A stretch of DNA of 64,000 nucleotides. It comes from Gyrodactylus bullatarudis. Lineage: Eukaryota > Platyhelminthes > Monogenea > Gyrodactylidea > Gyrodactylidae. Below, piece by piece: positions 1 to 10,495 of this stretch; within the stretch, counting starts at the first letter, position 1; every line of letters begins with the position of its first letter. Under the pieces are notes generated by a model that worked only from the letters and a program-made list of their open reading frames with translations, made no database searches and was not told the origin of the DNA. The stretch lies in contig SSNU01000145.1 of assembly GCA_012064415.1 (NCBI GenBank), forward strand, positions 1 to 64,000, in the 5' to 3' direction. The position numbers and the translations under genes were made by a program.

Positions 1-1424
1 GCGTATAATGTGTAGCAAGAGGGTAGAGTGGGTTGATGCGTCAGTGGTGTACCTTTCACGAATAATTTTTGGACTTAGAAAAATTTTGGGGCAGAGATTT
101 TTTTAGGAGCTAATCGCTTGTATTACCGAAAAGGTTCCTAATTGCTATCTCGATTTTCATTGGATGTTGAAAAACCCGAATATAATTGGTTGCTGAGGGA
201 GGTATATATATAGAAAAAACTTTGAAGTGTTAATTTATCGTTGGTCATCATGTATTGAATTAACTGTATCATGTACATTAGTTTGTACTCTATGGTGGGA
301 ATTATAATTAATCATCACTACACGATATTTCACGTTGAAATATAGTGTCAGAAGTTCCCCAAAGATTAGAAAGATTAATCAGATTCAAATATTTGGCCTG
401 GCTGATGAGTAATTCTCATTTTATTTCATGAAATATAGCATTAAATTGTCTCACTCAAAAACTACTAATTCTCTTCTATAAATAATATTTATCAAACAAA
501 AACGTAATTTGCAGAAAAAATAAAAATGTCCAAATTTTTAAGCATAAACATTGTGTGTCTATTCTACTTACTCAAGAACATCATAGCTGACATGATATTT
601 TTGACATCAGTATACATCGTATATATGGCATATTTTTCATTACTTTCAAACTTTTTTCAATACTTAGAAAAAACTCACTATCCTGTAAGCCTAAAAATTA
701 ATTAATCATATTTTTAATAGATTATCTTTGATCGAGTAATAGAATTTGCCGAAAAAACTAGGAAATTTGAATATTTGTGAAAAATATGCAAAGTGAAAAG
801 TTATATGCACAAATATATAACCGATGATTTTTCAGTTATCTGGATTACTACTAAATTTAATATATTTTTTTCATAGAATTAGTAACAACTACTGAAAGAT
901 TTTCTTTCATTCAGAAACCTACTTAGTTCCTTCACTATGACTTTGAAAAAAAATATGTTCATCAAAAAATTTATTAATTCCAAAATATCATCATATAACA
1001 TTGAAAAATATAAGAAAACTTTTTAGATATCACAAGGTTGATATTTATAGCATCAAAGTTATTTATCATCTAATATCCATATTACGTTTAATAGAATTTT
1101 ATTTTTATATAGTTTAATTTGATTTATCAAATACTCACTACTCGTAGCTTAAAAAAATTTGTATTAATATTTTCCTATAAAATCTTGGGATTAATTGAGT
1201 TCACTCCATCTTACTGAAATTTGATTTTGATTTTCGAATTAATAAAAAAATTGTTTACTAGACTGGACTAGAAGTTTAATTAAATCATTATACTTTCTTA
1301 CTCATTTCTTCTACACATTTTTTATGGTTTTCAGAACTTTAATCATATTCATAATAAATCGCGATATATGTATACTTTTGAGGCATTCTGAAAACGAAAT
1401 ACACTCGGCTGAATTTTTGATATT
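1..1424. other. AT-rich non-coding stretch
   Basis: I see no gene, terminal inverted repeat or recognisable domain here. All frames are broken by frequent stops and the sequence is rich in poly-A and poly-T runs. Confidence 0.5.
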
Positions 1425-1519
1425 TTGGTCACCTTTTCAGACTTAATGCTCATTTTAATTCATTTTACGCGTAATTCTTTTACAGTTTATTTTACGTTTA
1501 AGTTCAAATGTTTTTGTCA

Positions 1520-1907
1520 ATCAGAATACATTAAATACACGTGCAGAAGATTGGAGGAGAGAATATATGAGCACCTTTATACAGGCACAACAGCGATTAG
1601 AGATCATACAGGAACTAGCCCAGAAATAGTTTACAAACAACCAGGGAAAAATGTGGCAGCTGAGGCATTATTCATAGAAAAACAAAAAGCCAGCTCTATG
1701 CATTCAGAAGAAATTCGTGAAACTATTGGTTTCACCCAGGCCAACCCTGATAAGTTCACAGCCAGCTTTGGTTTTAACTTCAAGGAAAAGAAACAGATAA
1801 GAGGACGAGACAGGACAAAACAAGATAACCAAATATTTCTCCTAAGTGTAAAGAATTTTTATTTTATGGAATCACTCTTTACTATCTCAGACCTTTTTCA
1901 TCACTAA
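1520..1907 (+). pseudogene. Possible GIY-YIG/PLE endonuclease fragment
   Basis: An open stretch contains RRLEERIYEHL followed by GTTAIRDH, then EALFIEKQKA about 20 residues later. That order resembles the second half of the GIY-YIG endonuclease at the C-terminus of Penelope-like elements, where an RxxxRxxEH helix is followed by a conserved H and an EALFIxK segment. The GIY and YIG motifs themselves are missing, and the upstream part is not similar to anything I know. I infer a degenerate retroelement tail. A chance open frame remains possible. Confidence 0.3.
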
Positions 1908-1998
1908 GACCAAACAACTTTATAGATAGAGCTCTTTTTTATGAAGGTATAGATTCAAAATACATTACTCACACCAACAAATGTGATAGGGATATATG

Positions 1999-2854
1999 TT
2001 GGGTGAAATTTAGGAAGAAATGAAATTTAGGAAGACTTCCTAAATTTAACGTGAAATTTGGGAAGAAATATTTCTACCCCTCTGCCCCATATACCACAAT
2101 AGACCGAAATGTATATCTTATGTTCATATTAACCGCCCCTCCATATTATCATATTATTTATCCTTCATTATTAATTTATTAATGAGTCATTTTAATCATT
2201 CATAAAACCTGCAAATTAAAAGATATTTCTGAAATTCTTTTTGCTGTCATTCTCTAAATAAATGGATCTTTTACATAGTGTAAAAAACATAATTTAGTTA
2301 AGCTATATTATTTTACTGTTGAAATTAATTGACGAGAAATCAAGCTTCGAAGTCAAACTAACTTTTATTACAGCAATGGGTCAGTATGTGGTAGTTTAGA
2401 TGATGAACACTTGAGTCTTACAAGTATGGGTCAGTAGGTGGTAGTTTAAAGGATAAACACTTGTAAGACTCAAGTGTTTGTGATATTTGAACTACTGTTA
2501 CAGAACAAGACAAAATTTTCCACTTGAAATCGGATGAACTTTACTAAAATCAAAGATGAAATATGTTTTTTACACTATGTAAAAGATCCATTTATTTAGA
2601 GAATGACAGCAAAAAGAATTTCAGAAATATCTTTTAATTTGCAGGTTTTATGAATGATTAAAATGACTCATTAATAAATTAATAATGAGGGATAAATAAT
2701 ATGATAATATGGAGGGGCGGTTAATATGAACATAAGATATACATTTCGGTCTATTGTGGTATATGGGGCAGAGGGGTAGAAATATTTCTTCCCAAATTTC
2801 ACGTTAAATTTAGGAAGTCTTCCTAAATTTCATTTCTTCCTAAATTTCACCCAA
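1999..2854. mobile_element. Foldback element with ~293-bp terminal inverted repeats
   Basis: Positions 1999-2291 and 2562-2854 are reverse complements over about 293 bp. Where I compared them closely there was about one mismatch in over 100 bases. The outer ends read TTGGGTGAAATTTAGGAAG. The ~270-bp centre holds a direct repeat (from about 2375 and 2425, sharing ATGGGTCAGTA and GTGGTAGTTTA) and a second inverted repeat (2406-2425 with 2459-2478). There is no coding capacity, so it must be mobilised in trans if it is mobile. The near-identical arms suggest a young insertion or recent arm homogenisation. No clear target duplication was found. Confidence 0.8.
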
Positions 2855-2987
2855 TATATATATATTACTCTTACATGTACATCCCAAAGCTGCCCAATAC
2901 ATGTAAAACAGAGGGACATACGCACCAAAAAACTGACCAATCAGGTTCAAAACCAACATTTTGTATACATTTTCTTTATATAAATCT
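2855..2987 (+). repeat. Dispersed repeat leading into a hammerhead motif
   Basis: This stretch shares an ordered series of blocks with 29055-29165: ATATAT, ACTCTTACA, a GACCAAT segment, ACCAA.ATTTTGTA, TATATAAAT and TGGCATGTA. The copy here runs straight into the hammerhead motif at 2988. The copy at 29 kb diverges just after GGCATGTACAA and has lost the ribozyme core. I infer a short non-autonomous retroelement, retrozyme-like or a PLE terminal repeat. Confidence 0.5.
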
Positions 2988-3039
2988 GGCATGTATAAGC
3001 TGATGAGTATGCCACGAAATGAAAGCGCTATATTCTTAT
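2988..3039 (+). ncRNA. Hammerhead-like ribozyme motif (copy A, stand-alone)
   Basis: The conserved core is present: CTGATGA at 3000-3006 and GAAA at 3016-3019. Helix I pairs ATAAG (2995-2999) with CTTAT (3035-3039), which places cleavage after 3034. Helix II is a single G-C pair enclosing a 7-base loop. That loop contains ATGCC (3009-3013), complementary to GGCAT (2988-2992) just 5' of helix I. Helix III is weak, with a palindromic AGCGCT tip. The same layout occurs in five other motifs in this window with different paired bases. No protein-coding element is attached. Confidence 0.6.
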
Positions 3040-3129
3040 TACTAATTGATATCATACTTCTTTCTTATAGACTTTGGAAATATATTAAAATAAAAATTCA
3101 TCTGTTATTTCTTTAATATTGTTCATAAT

Positions 3130-3600
3130 TAGTTTAGAAGAAATTTTTTTCGGCTGTTAGAGGATCTAAGGATTCTCGATACCATGGATTAGCTCCTCGT
3201 GCCACACTGAACACCTTCTCAGAAGCAAAATTGGTAGAATTCCATAAATACTCCTAGCGATACCAGCGAGTTGAGGATAATCAGATCGCCTAGATTTAGA
3301 AACACTAGAAATTCTTCTCCGCATGATTGGGCAAAATGTTGGCAATTGCTTATTTTATCTTGCATGCTGTTATCAGGAGCACAAATTTTTCTTCTTTGAC
3401 TCCACTTCATCTTCATCCTTCTCTAGCATGTCAAAGATACTGGCAATTGCATTCGGACTAAAATCACAGAAGATTTCTTCGTTATTGAGCTCTTTTAAAT
3501 TTCTGATAAAATCTAGTCATTTGAGGTTTGAGAGTTTCTATAGATAGATTTAATTGTTGCAAACTTGCCTAGTATTCCATTCTTAATTTTACCAGAAAAC
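3130..3600 (-). pseudogene. hAT transposase C-terminal (dimerisation) remnant
   Basis: On the minus strand one frame reads YPQLAGIARSIYGI. After a frameshift another reads TNFASEKVFSVARGANPW. Together these match the C-terminal dimerisation region of hAT transposases, where a P.L..lAr.i..i segment is followed by a SERvFS motif. The upstream part is acidic and Lys-rich with stops. No TIRs were assigned. This is an old, broken copy, unrelated in detail to the intact hAT at 20.9-22.7 kb. Confidence 0.6.
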
Positions 3601-3855
3601 TCACATTAGATAATGGCTTTAAAAAATTGCTCAATATAATTTGAAAAGAACATTCGTACGCTACAGCGTAAGCCCTGGATGGATTTAATGTTAAAATGAG
3701 ATTCACGTACGCGAGTATTTCACTATTCCAGGAAATAGATACTAGTATGTTTGAGTGATAGAACTGAAACTTTAATTTATATTAATAATACGGGTAAAAG
3801 CTCTGTAAAGTGATACTACTTGTATTAAAATAGAATTTGACTCTGTACAACGTTG

Positions 3856-4572
3856 AAAGTGTAACGAAAATATTTTTCCTCTCTGCCCTTTTCGTTATAT
3901 GCCTGTTAGCATATACGGTCTATGCTTATGCAATATACCAGTGACTTGCCTAATAATAATAAATAAGTGTAATGAAAATATTTAGCCTATCTGCCTTTTT
4001 TGGAAGGCCTGTAATCGTACATCGAATCGAAAGTGGAAAGTTAACTAAGATTTTAATAGCTGAAGAAATAATGAGATAATGAGTTTGAAATATTTTCAAT
4101 CCTATTTTGCTCATCAATAGAATTATTTATATAAAATCCTATGTAATCTTTCACTATCAGCCTAGTCTTTGGAAAAACTTAATTTTTTATTTAGCCAGTT
4201 GAGCACCTTGTATATTTCCTTGTCTGAATATTTGACATATCTCAATTGAAATCTTCTTATTTTACTTGTCTCTAGGCATTCCAAAAAATTTTCAACGTAG
4301 CTTTAATAATTGTTTGGCCTGCAAAATTAGTTTTGATAAAACACAATTTAATTTTCAATTATAGTTTTAAATTTTATGTTAAAGCCCGTTTGTATTAGAA
4401 ATGATTCAAAACCTGAAAGTGATTGTTTATGAATTTTAGGTCTTCCAAGAAGATCTGAGTGGTTAAATATCGATTATGACAGTCACTGGTATATTGAATC
4501 GGCATAGACCGTATATGCTAACAGGAATATACCGAAAAGGCGAATAGAGGTAAAATATTTTCGTTACACTTT
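3856..4572. mobile_element. Foldback element, ~90-bp arms
   Basis: AAAGTGTAACGAAAATAT at 3856 onward, through a GCATATACGGTCTATGC block to GTGACT at 3946, is mirrored by 4481-4572 in reverse complement. The ~530-bp interior has no recognisable coding sequence. A partial repeat of the arm (GTGTAATGAAAATATTT) lies at about 3967. Confidence 0.65.
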
Positions 4573-5957
4573 AGTCGTCCAAAGTGTAATTTATTACACT
4601 TTAGGTTTTCGTTACACTTTAGGCACAACATATAAATAACATTTTTGCCCCAAATTTCATCGCATTTGGACCAATAGTATTTGAGTAATTTTAGGCCAAT
4701 CAGAATCAAGCAATATTCATCCTACAAATTTCCAAGGCTCCGAAATAGTTTTTACCATCAGATTCATGAATTTAACAATAGACAAGAGAAATTTTTCTAG
4801 ATGTTCTGAATCTATAATTCTGATTTATATACAGTTTTCATAAGTAAAAAGATAGTGTGTATCATCAATGCAATACCAAAACCATTTGGTAGAGGATTTC
4901 AATCTTCACACAAAGCAGGGGGGAATTCATGATTAACTCCCCCCGTGTACAGTGTATAAGCATCTAAAAAGAGGTAAAACACCATGTGAGAGTGTGGGAT
5001 ATAGGAAAAATCAAAAAAGACTTTCAAACAATAACCTTGATCATTCGAAAATTGAAACTGATTTTTTAACTACTGTTTATGCAATAGAAGCATGTAATTT
5101 TACACCCGGATACAGAATTTCATGCTGAATCTCATATTAATAAAAATAAGCATACATATTTAATTGAGCTACTTTTGCTGTAGCCCATTACTGATATGGT
5201 AGAAAGAGAATTTGAACTGGATAAAAATCAGAATTATAGATTAAGAACACCATTGTTAAATTCAGGAATCTGATACATTAATAACTGTGTAAAAGTTATC
5301 CCTCAATTTCCACCCCTTAAATTATCTTTTGTAAATCTCGACTATTTGGAAGCAGATATATTCACAAAACAATATCCTAAAATTTCGAAAGAGATTTTTC
5401 TGCTGATTATTTCTATACCTTATCTAGCAGGGCTATTTCTAATAAAATTTGCTGAAAGTAACATTTGAAATCTTCTTAAAGTTAAAAATCAGAATTATTA
5501 ATTGAAAAAATCCTCCTGACTATTTTTCTCACATATGGGGTGGGTTATTATCTACATCACTTTTGTATCGTTTTTCTTAAAACAAACTTTTATCTGGAAT
5601 AGTGATTTGATTTTCTTCCTCTAACTCAACTTTTATAAGATGGATTTTTGATAAATTTTTATGAAAGTTCATCAAAATATTTTTGAAATTTTTCTTGAAA
5701 CTCTATACGATTTCTTGATCAAGTGGCTGGGTCACAGATTTCGAGTTAGGAGGCAGAAACAGTAGACTAAAATTAGGATGAGGTATTGGGATAGGATGAA
5801 ATAGAACATAAAAAGAGAATGTTTATGTTCTGATAATAAAAGCATTTAACCACTGTTTGAATATTTCAGAATTATTCCAGATCTTAGCATTTCCACCTTG
5901 GACGAAATAATCGAGTAGAGAAAGGTTGAATTGCATAAAAGAGTCTTAATCTTTTCC
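4573..5957. other. Non-coding stretch, nothing recognised
   Basis: Frames are short and broken on both strands. I see no transposase or reverse-transcriptase motif, no TIR pair and no RNA gene. Confidence 0.4.
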
Positions 5958-6055
5958 GTACGAATTTGCAGGGATTGCTCTGGTAATTGACACTGAAATT
6001 ATTCAGCATACACTTGGTCTAGAGCAATCCCTGCTAATTTATGCTTGCGTACGAA
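5958..6055. repeat. Short foldback hairpin
   Basis: CGTACGAATTTGCAGGGATTGCTCT at about 5958 is complementary, with an interruption, to AGAGCAATCCCTGC and GCGTACG ending near 6055. This is a ~98-bp imperfect hairpin and probably a small MITE. Confidence 0.5.
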
Positions 6056-6369
6056 TAAGCTACAACATATATAATTTAAATTTTTTTACTCTTCTAAATA
6101 TGATTACTCTCGAATTTTAAAATTCATTTTCATTCAAATACAAATTTATGTTTTTTCATTGAATTAGAAAACGTCATATTTGTTCATATTTATCTCGTAA
6201 GATCTCCTTTTTCTTCTACTACTCTTTAGTTATTTTTTGGCATTGAGCAATATTAATTAGATAAAGTCTCTTGGGGGATAAATTTCCACTTTCCCTTAAT
6301 CCTGTTCTTTCCTGCTTAAAAATACTTAGATGAATTAACTTGTTTAAAAATCATTTGGGAGTTTTTGAT

Positions 6370-6760
6370 TTCTTTTTTAAAATACAGTTCTTCTAGAAGT
6401 TGTTTGTAATTTTTGAATCGAAAAAAACAAAGTTAGGTTCCTTCGTTTATGGTGAATCCCGATACCATGAAACTGTCTCCACCAAATCCTCGTTTTTATC
6501 TTGGTAGGCTTGAGTAGAGAATTATCTATCCAAAAAAACGAGAGTACATCGGCCCCATCCAACTTAAAGTTGTTCTTGTCCGAGAATATTGTTTTACTCC
6601 AATCGTAGTTTCGGAAAAAATTCTCATAAGCCCAGCAATTTTCTTATCCGCGGTACTAAGATTAGGGATAAGTTTAGGCTTGCTCCAATAGATGTTAGGA
6701 TTATTTTCAATACAGCGCTGACCAGTTCTCACAAAAGTATACAGATTCAATTTTGATTGT
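6370..6760 (-). pseudogene. Tc1/mariner transposase fragment
   Basis: Minus-strand translation gives a segment with NNPNIYWSKPKL, then KKIAGLMRIFSE. After a frameshift follows NNFKLDGADVLSFFW, then a region resembling the GG.SVMVWG block. This matches the catalytic N-terminal half of Tc1/mariner transposases around the first Asp (xFSDEKxFxLDG). The first catalytic Asp falls at the frameshift and the second half is missing. It lies next to the 3' end of the PLE copy at 6.8-7.8 kb. Confidence 0.5.
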
Positions 6761-6798
6761 TTGGAAAGTATTGCCGAGCTTCTTCGAAAATATTTTCT

Positions 6799-7790
6799 GA
6801 TTCTAATGAACTATTCATTAAGAGGATTTAGAAGACGAGTGAATATTTAGTTATAGAGCTTATATTATACCGGTTCTCATCAGACTATTACACCGGCTAG
6901 ATATATATAGCAAAATGTTTGAAAAATCGAAATCCTCTGATTGGTTCTTTCAATTTGAGGTATCGAAGGAAAGGGAGGCCAGGGTTGATGGCTTGTATCC
7001 ATGATCATTGCTTTCTTTTTACGTATCTGTCCAATGTTGGTTGCCCACTCAGACTTTTACATTTTCTACATCTTTTACCATTTGCAGGTGTAGCCTTTTT
7101 CATATTTCCGATACTGCTAATTATAGGTTGAGAACTAATTCGATTATCAACTACCGTTGACTTTTCTGTATTTGCACTTTCATTCTCAATCATAATTGTT
7201 GTTGGGGCAGAAGATTGGAGTTGATTATAATGAGACGTAGATTCAACTACTTGCTCTTTGGGTTCAATTATTACTCCGAATTCATTTCTATTTTGTTTCT
7301 GACTTGAACTAGCAATAAGAAAATCTTTAAGTAGCTTTGCCGCTCTTACAAGCTTACTTTTGTTTGTAAATCAACTTTTACCTGTAAGTCCTAGCTTGGT
7401 TACAAGAATCTTCTGTTTGCATAAGACTGGATTCAATTTCTTAATGAAGTGGGCCTCAGCTTTGTCCAAGGAATCTACTTTCATCTTGCGCGGGTCACTA
7501 GTTCTTGCTCTCTTAGTTATTTCAAAGAGCTTGTTGTTTAATATTTGGTGAGCTGCATCCCCTTTGAAGGGAACTCTTAAGTAAATCGGGGTGAGCTCCT
7601 CAATCTCTTTGTCTGCTTCTGCTTTCAGATTTGAGTGTTTATCAATAAATGCTTCTGGATAGCCGTATTTTATTAATAAATCTCTCAGTACCTGTTTATC
7701 TTCTTTCTTGTAAACTTCTGAAGTTAATCTTTCTATTTTCATGTACTCATTTCTCACAAGACTCTTCTTCTGACACATAGGCATAGATTC
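6799..7790 (-). mobile_element. Penelope-like element, 5'-truncated copy P1
   Basis: This is the 3' part of a PLE on the minus strand. From 7784 downward it encodes the linker after the reverse transcriptase (QKKSLVRN, TPIYLRVPFKGDAAHQ). It then jumps from LFEITKRA straight to the far end of the endonuclease (DKAEAHFIKKLNPVLCKQK). Compared with copy P4, most of the GIY-YIG domain is deleted, including the CxC and YVGQT region. A Lys/Ser-rich C-terminal tail ends SGQPTLDRYVKRKQ at about 7008. The 3' untranslated end carries hammerhead copy B. The copy is dead. Confidence 0.8.
6848..6897 (-). ncRNA. Degenerate hammerhead-like motif (copy B, in PLE P1)
   Basis: Read on the minus strand, the core CTGATGA is at 6883-6877. 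The helix I pair TAGT/ACTA and the CCGG/CCGG loop-to-upstream complementarity are kept, as is a palindromic AGCTCT-like helix III. The GAAA is mutated to ATAA, which should abolish cleavage. It is homologous in position and sequence to copies D and E. Confidence 0.6.
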
Positions 7791-7794
7791 AATT

Positions 7795-9024
7795 TTGTTT
7801 TCATTATAGATGTCGCTTTCTTCTGAATTGGTAGAAAAAAATTTTCATAAGACAATTAGACTCATTATTTTTTGTCGATTTTTGAAATAAAATTCATAAG
7901 ATGAGGTGTGAACCATTTGATCAATAATGTATTCACTTACTTTGAACTATTTGTAAAGCTAGCATTAATATAAATAAAATATTGGCCTTTCTATTGTAAA
8001 ATTCTCATTAAAATAGTTTTAATATTAAAAATTATCGAGGATTCTGGGGTTGCGTGCTTACGTATAAAGTTCAAGAATGTTTTTACCACTAATGGGAACG
8101 CAACTATAGTCCAAGTTATCGTTCGATCTTAGAAAGTATCAAGTTTAATTTTAAGTTTCTTATAGTCGTCGAAGGTTCAACTAGAACTATGTAATGAAAA
8201 ATGATTATCTCGGTGATATTTTGAAGAGCTAAAATGTAATCAGAAAATTTAGTACGAAAAATTCGAAATAAATTTTACAGTATGTAAAATTTTCTCTAAA
8301 ACTGTATGACTCATATGACTTTCAACAAAGAATTGCAAAATGAGAATTCAAGGTATTGAAAGATTTCAGTGATAAAATTATCAAATACTTCAAAATGTAT
8401 AAGTAAATATAATTATGACTTTCGGGGATATTCATTAAAATTATTTCAACTTTCCTAGAATGAATGGAATGTGAAATCTTCCATGAATGCTATACGAAAG
8501 TTTATAATCGGACAAATACAGCAAATACATCTAATTTATTAACCAATTTTTTTGAATTGGAATAATTTCTCGCCCAAACGCTCAATGTTTTTCATTAAAT
8601 TCATTAATTTTTTATACGCAAACTAAAAATAGACAGTTTATTTAAAACTATAATACAGTTGAAACCCTCTTAAATTGAAACAACATATATATTTTATTTT
8701 AATGAATAATAGTGTTGTGTTTAAAATTTAATTTTAATAACAAGGTTTTCCAGCGTTTAATTGAAACTGAACAATACATATACTCTTTACCGATGATTAA
8801 AGTTGTAAGTGATAACTCATCACTTCTTTCAATCTTTTTTTTGAATAAGGAGAGGTCTATAGTTAATCACACATTAGTATACTATGCGATCACAGCGATG
8901 GCGTTAATATTTATTCAATTTTAGGTTAATTTATTATTTGAAGCTAGGGGGATCGGAGTTCTAAATTCCGATTAAAATGAATTTTCACAAAATAAAATAA
9001 ATAATAATAAATTTAACCAATTAA
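7795..9024. other. Non-coding stretch, nothing recognised
   Basis: This is AT-rich sequence between two PLE copies. No frame shows a domain I recognise and no inverted-repeat pair stands out. Confidence 0.4.
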
Positions 9025-9125
9025 TTAATGGTGGTTCAGGGAATATTTGTCAATGTACATAACATTTTCTGCTTTTTCGAATGGTGTAACTGAACTAGCT
9101 TGTAAAAGATCCAAAATCCTAAGCT
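9025..9125 (-). pseudogene. Possible non-LTR retrotransposon C-terminal tail
   Basis: The minus strand is open through SSVTPFEKAENVMYIDKYSL to a stop, the kind of short tail seen at the end of jockey-like polyproteins. The assignment is weak. The upstream sequence is the dispersed repeat at 9121-9237 and is not coding in this frame. Confidence 0.25.
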
Positions 9126-9237
9126 ATAGATTCTTAACTGGTTTAAAAAATGACTTTGTTAATAAAATATAATTCATAATGTATTATGTGATGATTTCAG
9201 GGAGAGAGGAAATATAAGTAAAGATAAAAATAAATTG
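9121..9237. repeat. Dispersed ~115-bp repeat (copy 1)
   Basis: AAGCTATAGATTCTTAACTGG through GAAATATAAGTAAAGATAAA is nearly identical to 26655-26774. Here it abuts the broken edge of PLE copy P2, and at 26.7 kb it follows a microsatellite. Its nature is unknown; it may be the end of a retroelement. Confidence 0.7.
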
Positions 9238-10131
9238 CTATTCCAGTACCTTTGTCAAGTTCACATATCAGTACGTTTGGGTTTTTTCGGAGCGCTGACA
9301 GGGCCTGGTAGTGGTCTGAGGTCAGGTAGGGAAAGTCTATTTTACGTTGTTTGTATTGAACTCTTGCATCGTTGAGAACGGTATCGAAACGCTCGCGGAG
9401 TTCTTTTGAGGAAGCAGGAAGATTCTTCAGTTGTTTGTGGAAAAGTTCGAAGCCTAAGTCTGTTTCGAGGTCCAGGTTGCGTCTGTTTGGCACACAGAAT
9501 TTTGGGCCTAAGCTAAGGACTTCTAGGGCATCTTTCGATAGCGTGATTTGACTGAGGTTGTATACAAATTTCTCTGGGTTTTTCGGGAATGATATGTCTT
9601 CAGGTTTAGTGGCGATGCTGTTTTGGAGTGAGTTGGACATCATCATGGCTCGTTTATTGCTGACTAGATCAACGTACTGGAGGAAGGACTCTTTAAAGTT
9701 TTCTGGTAGAAGATCTACAGACGCATGCATGCGTTGTAAGTTGTTCATCATTCCTTTGATGCCATTCTCCGTCTCGCGAACCAAATCCATGGAGACATGG
9801 ATTGCGTTAGCGACTGACTTCTTCATTTTTGCTTTCTTTACTCTGGACCAAATTGATTTGGGGAATATTTCAGTGCCGAACGATTGGTGAAGGACTTCAC
9901 ATAATACTCTGTCTTCTGCCATGGAGCAGGAGGTGTTGAGAAACGACTTAAGATCATTGTAATGAGGACGAGAAATTGGAGATTCATCATTTTGAGACAT
10001 TTATTGCCTTATTTCCTCGAAAATATTTTGGGGGCGCTGACTAATGGTCATGCTAGTAGTTAGAACGACGAAAGAGGTTAGGTGAATAAAAGCTTTTATT
10101 TTCGTCGGCTCTCTTCAGACCTTACACCGAC
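9238..10131 (-). mobile_element. Penelope-like element, 5' part with N-terminal domain (copy P2)
   Basis: The minus-strand ORF begins with ATG at 10000 and runs about 250 codons. It covers the N-terminal region that precedes the reverse transcriptase in PLEs. Recognisable segments are VLSLGPKFCVPNRR, SALRKNPNVLICELDKGTG, and a preceding KIDFPYLTSDHYQ that also occurs, decayed, at the upstream end of copy P4. The frame ends where the element is cut at about 9237, before the catalytic RT motifs. PLEs usually lose their 5' ends, so a surviving 5' end with a lost 3' end is unusual. The leader contains hammerhead copy C. Confidence 0.8.
10080..10131 (-). ncRNA. Hammerhead-like ribozyme motif (copy C, 5' leader of PLE P2)
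   Basis: On the minus strand CTGAAGA (10118-10112) and GAAA (at 10103) form the core. Helix III is an uninterrupted ATAAAAGCTTTTAT palindrome. Helix I pairs AGGT (10122-10119) with ACCT (10083-10080), so cleavage falls between 10084 and 10083. Helix II is one G-C pair. Its loop and 3' strand CCGAC (10108-10104) are complementary to GTCGG (10131-10127). Compared with copies D and E, both helix I and the GTCGG/CCGAC pairing change compensatorily. This is the best-formed copy in the window. Confidence 0.7.
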
Positions 10132-10495
10132 TTGAGCATTTATATATATATATTACAAGAACATGAACGGGGCTGTCTTGGCCAATAGCAATTATTCATT
10201 TTAATCAAAATCTCAAATGACAGATGGCAAGGCACAATTTTACAATCATCTTCAAATCAGTAACTCGCATAATTCTACTATCATTCAAGATGAAGAATAT
10301 TCAGCTTCAAGAGTAGAAAAAAAATACATGTTTTTGAATGAAAAAAAATATTATTGGGAAGAACACAGGGGAGGCCTGATGGTTGTAAATACATGGGTGT
10401 GTGTGTGATAAAATTTAATGTATGCTAAAGGTCAATAAAGCATAGACCAAAATAAATCTTCCTACTTGGGGCAACTTCTTACTTGGGGCACGACA

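Noticed and set aside
416..460. CTGATGAG near 410
   Set aside because: No CGAAA follows at a usable distance and no flanking complementarity was found.
9558..9890. Open frame of 110 codons on the plus strand
   Set aside because: It is the reverse shadow of the PLE N-terminal domain encoded on the minus strand.
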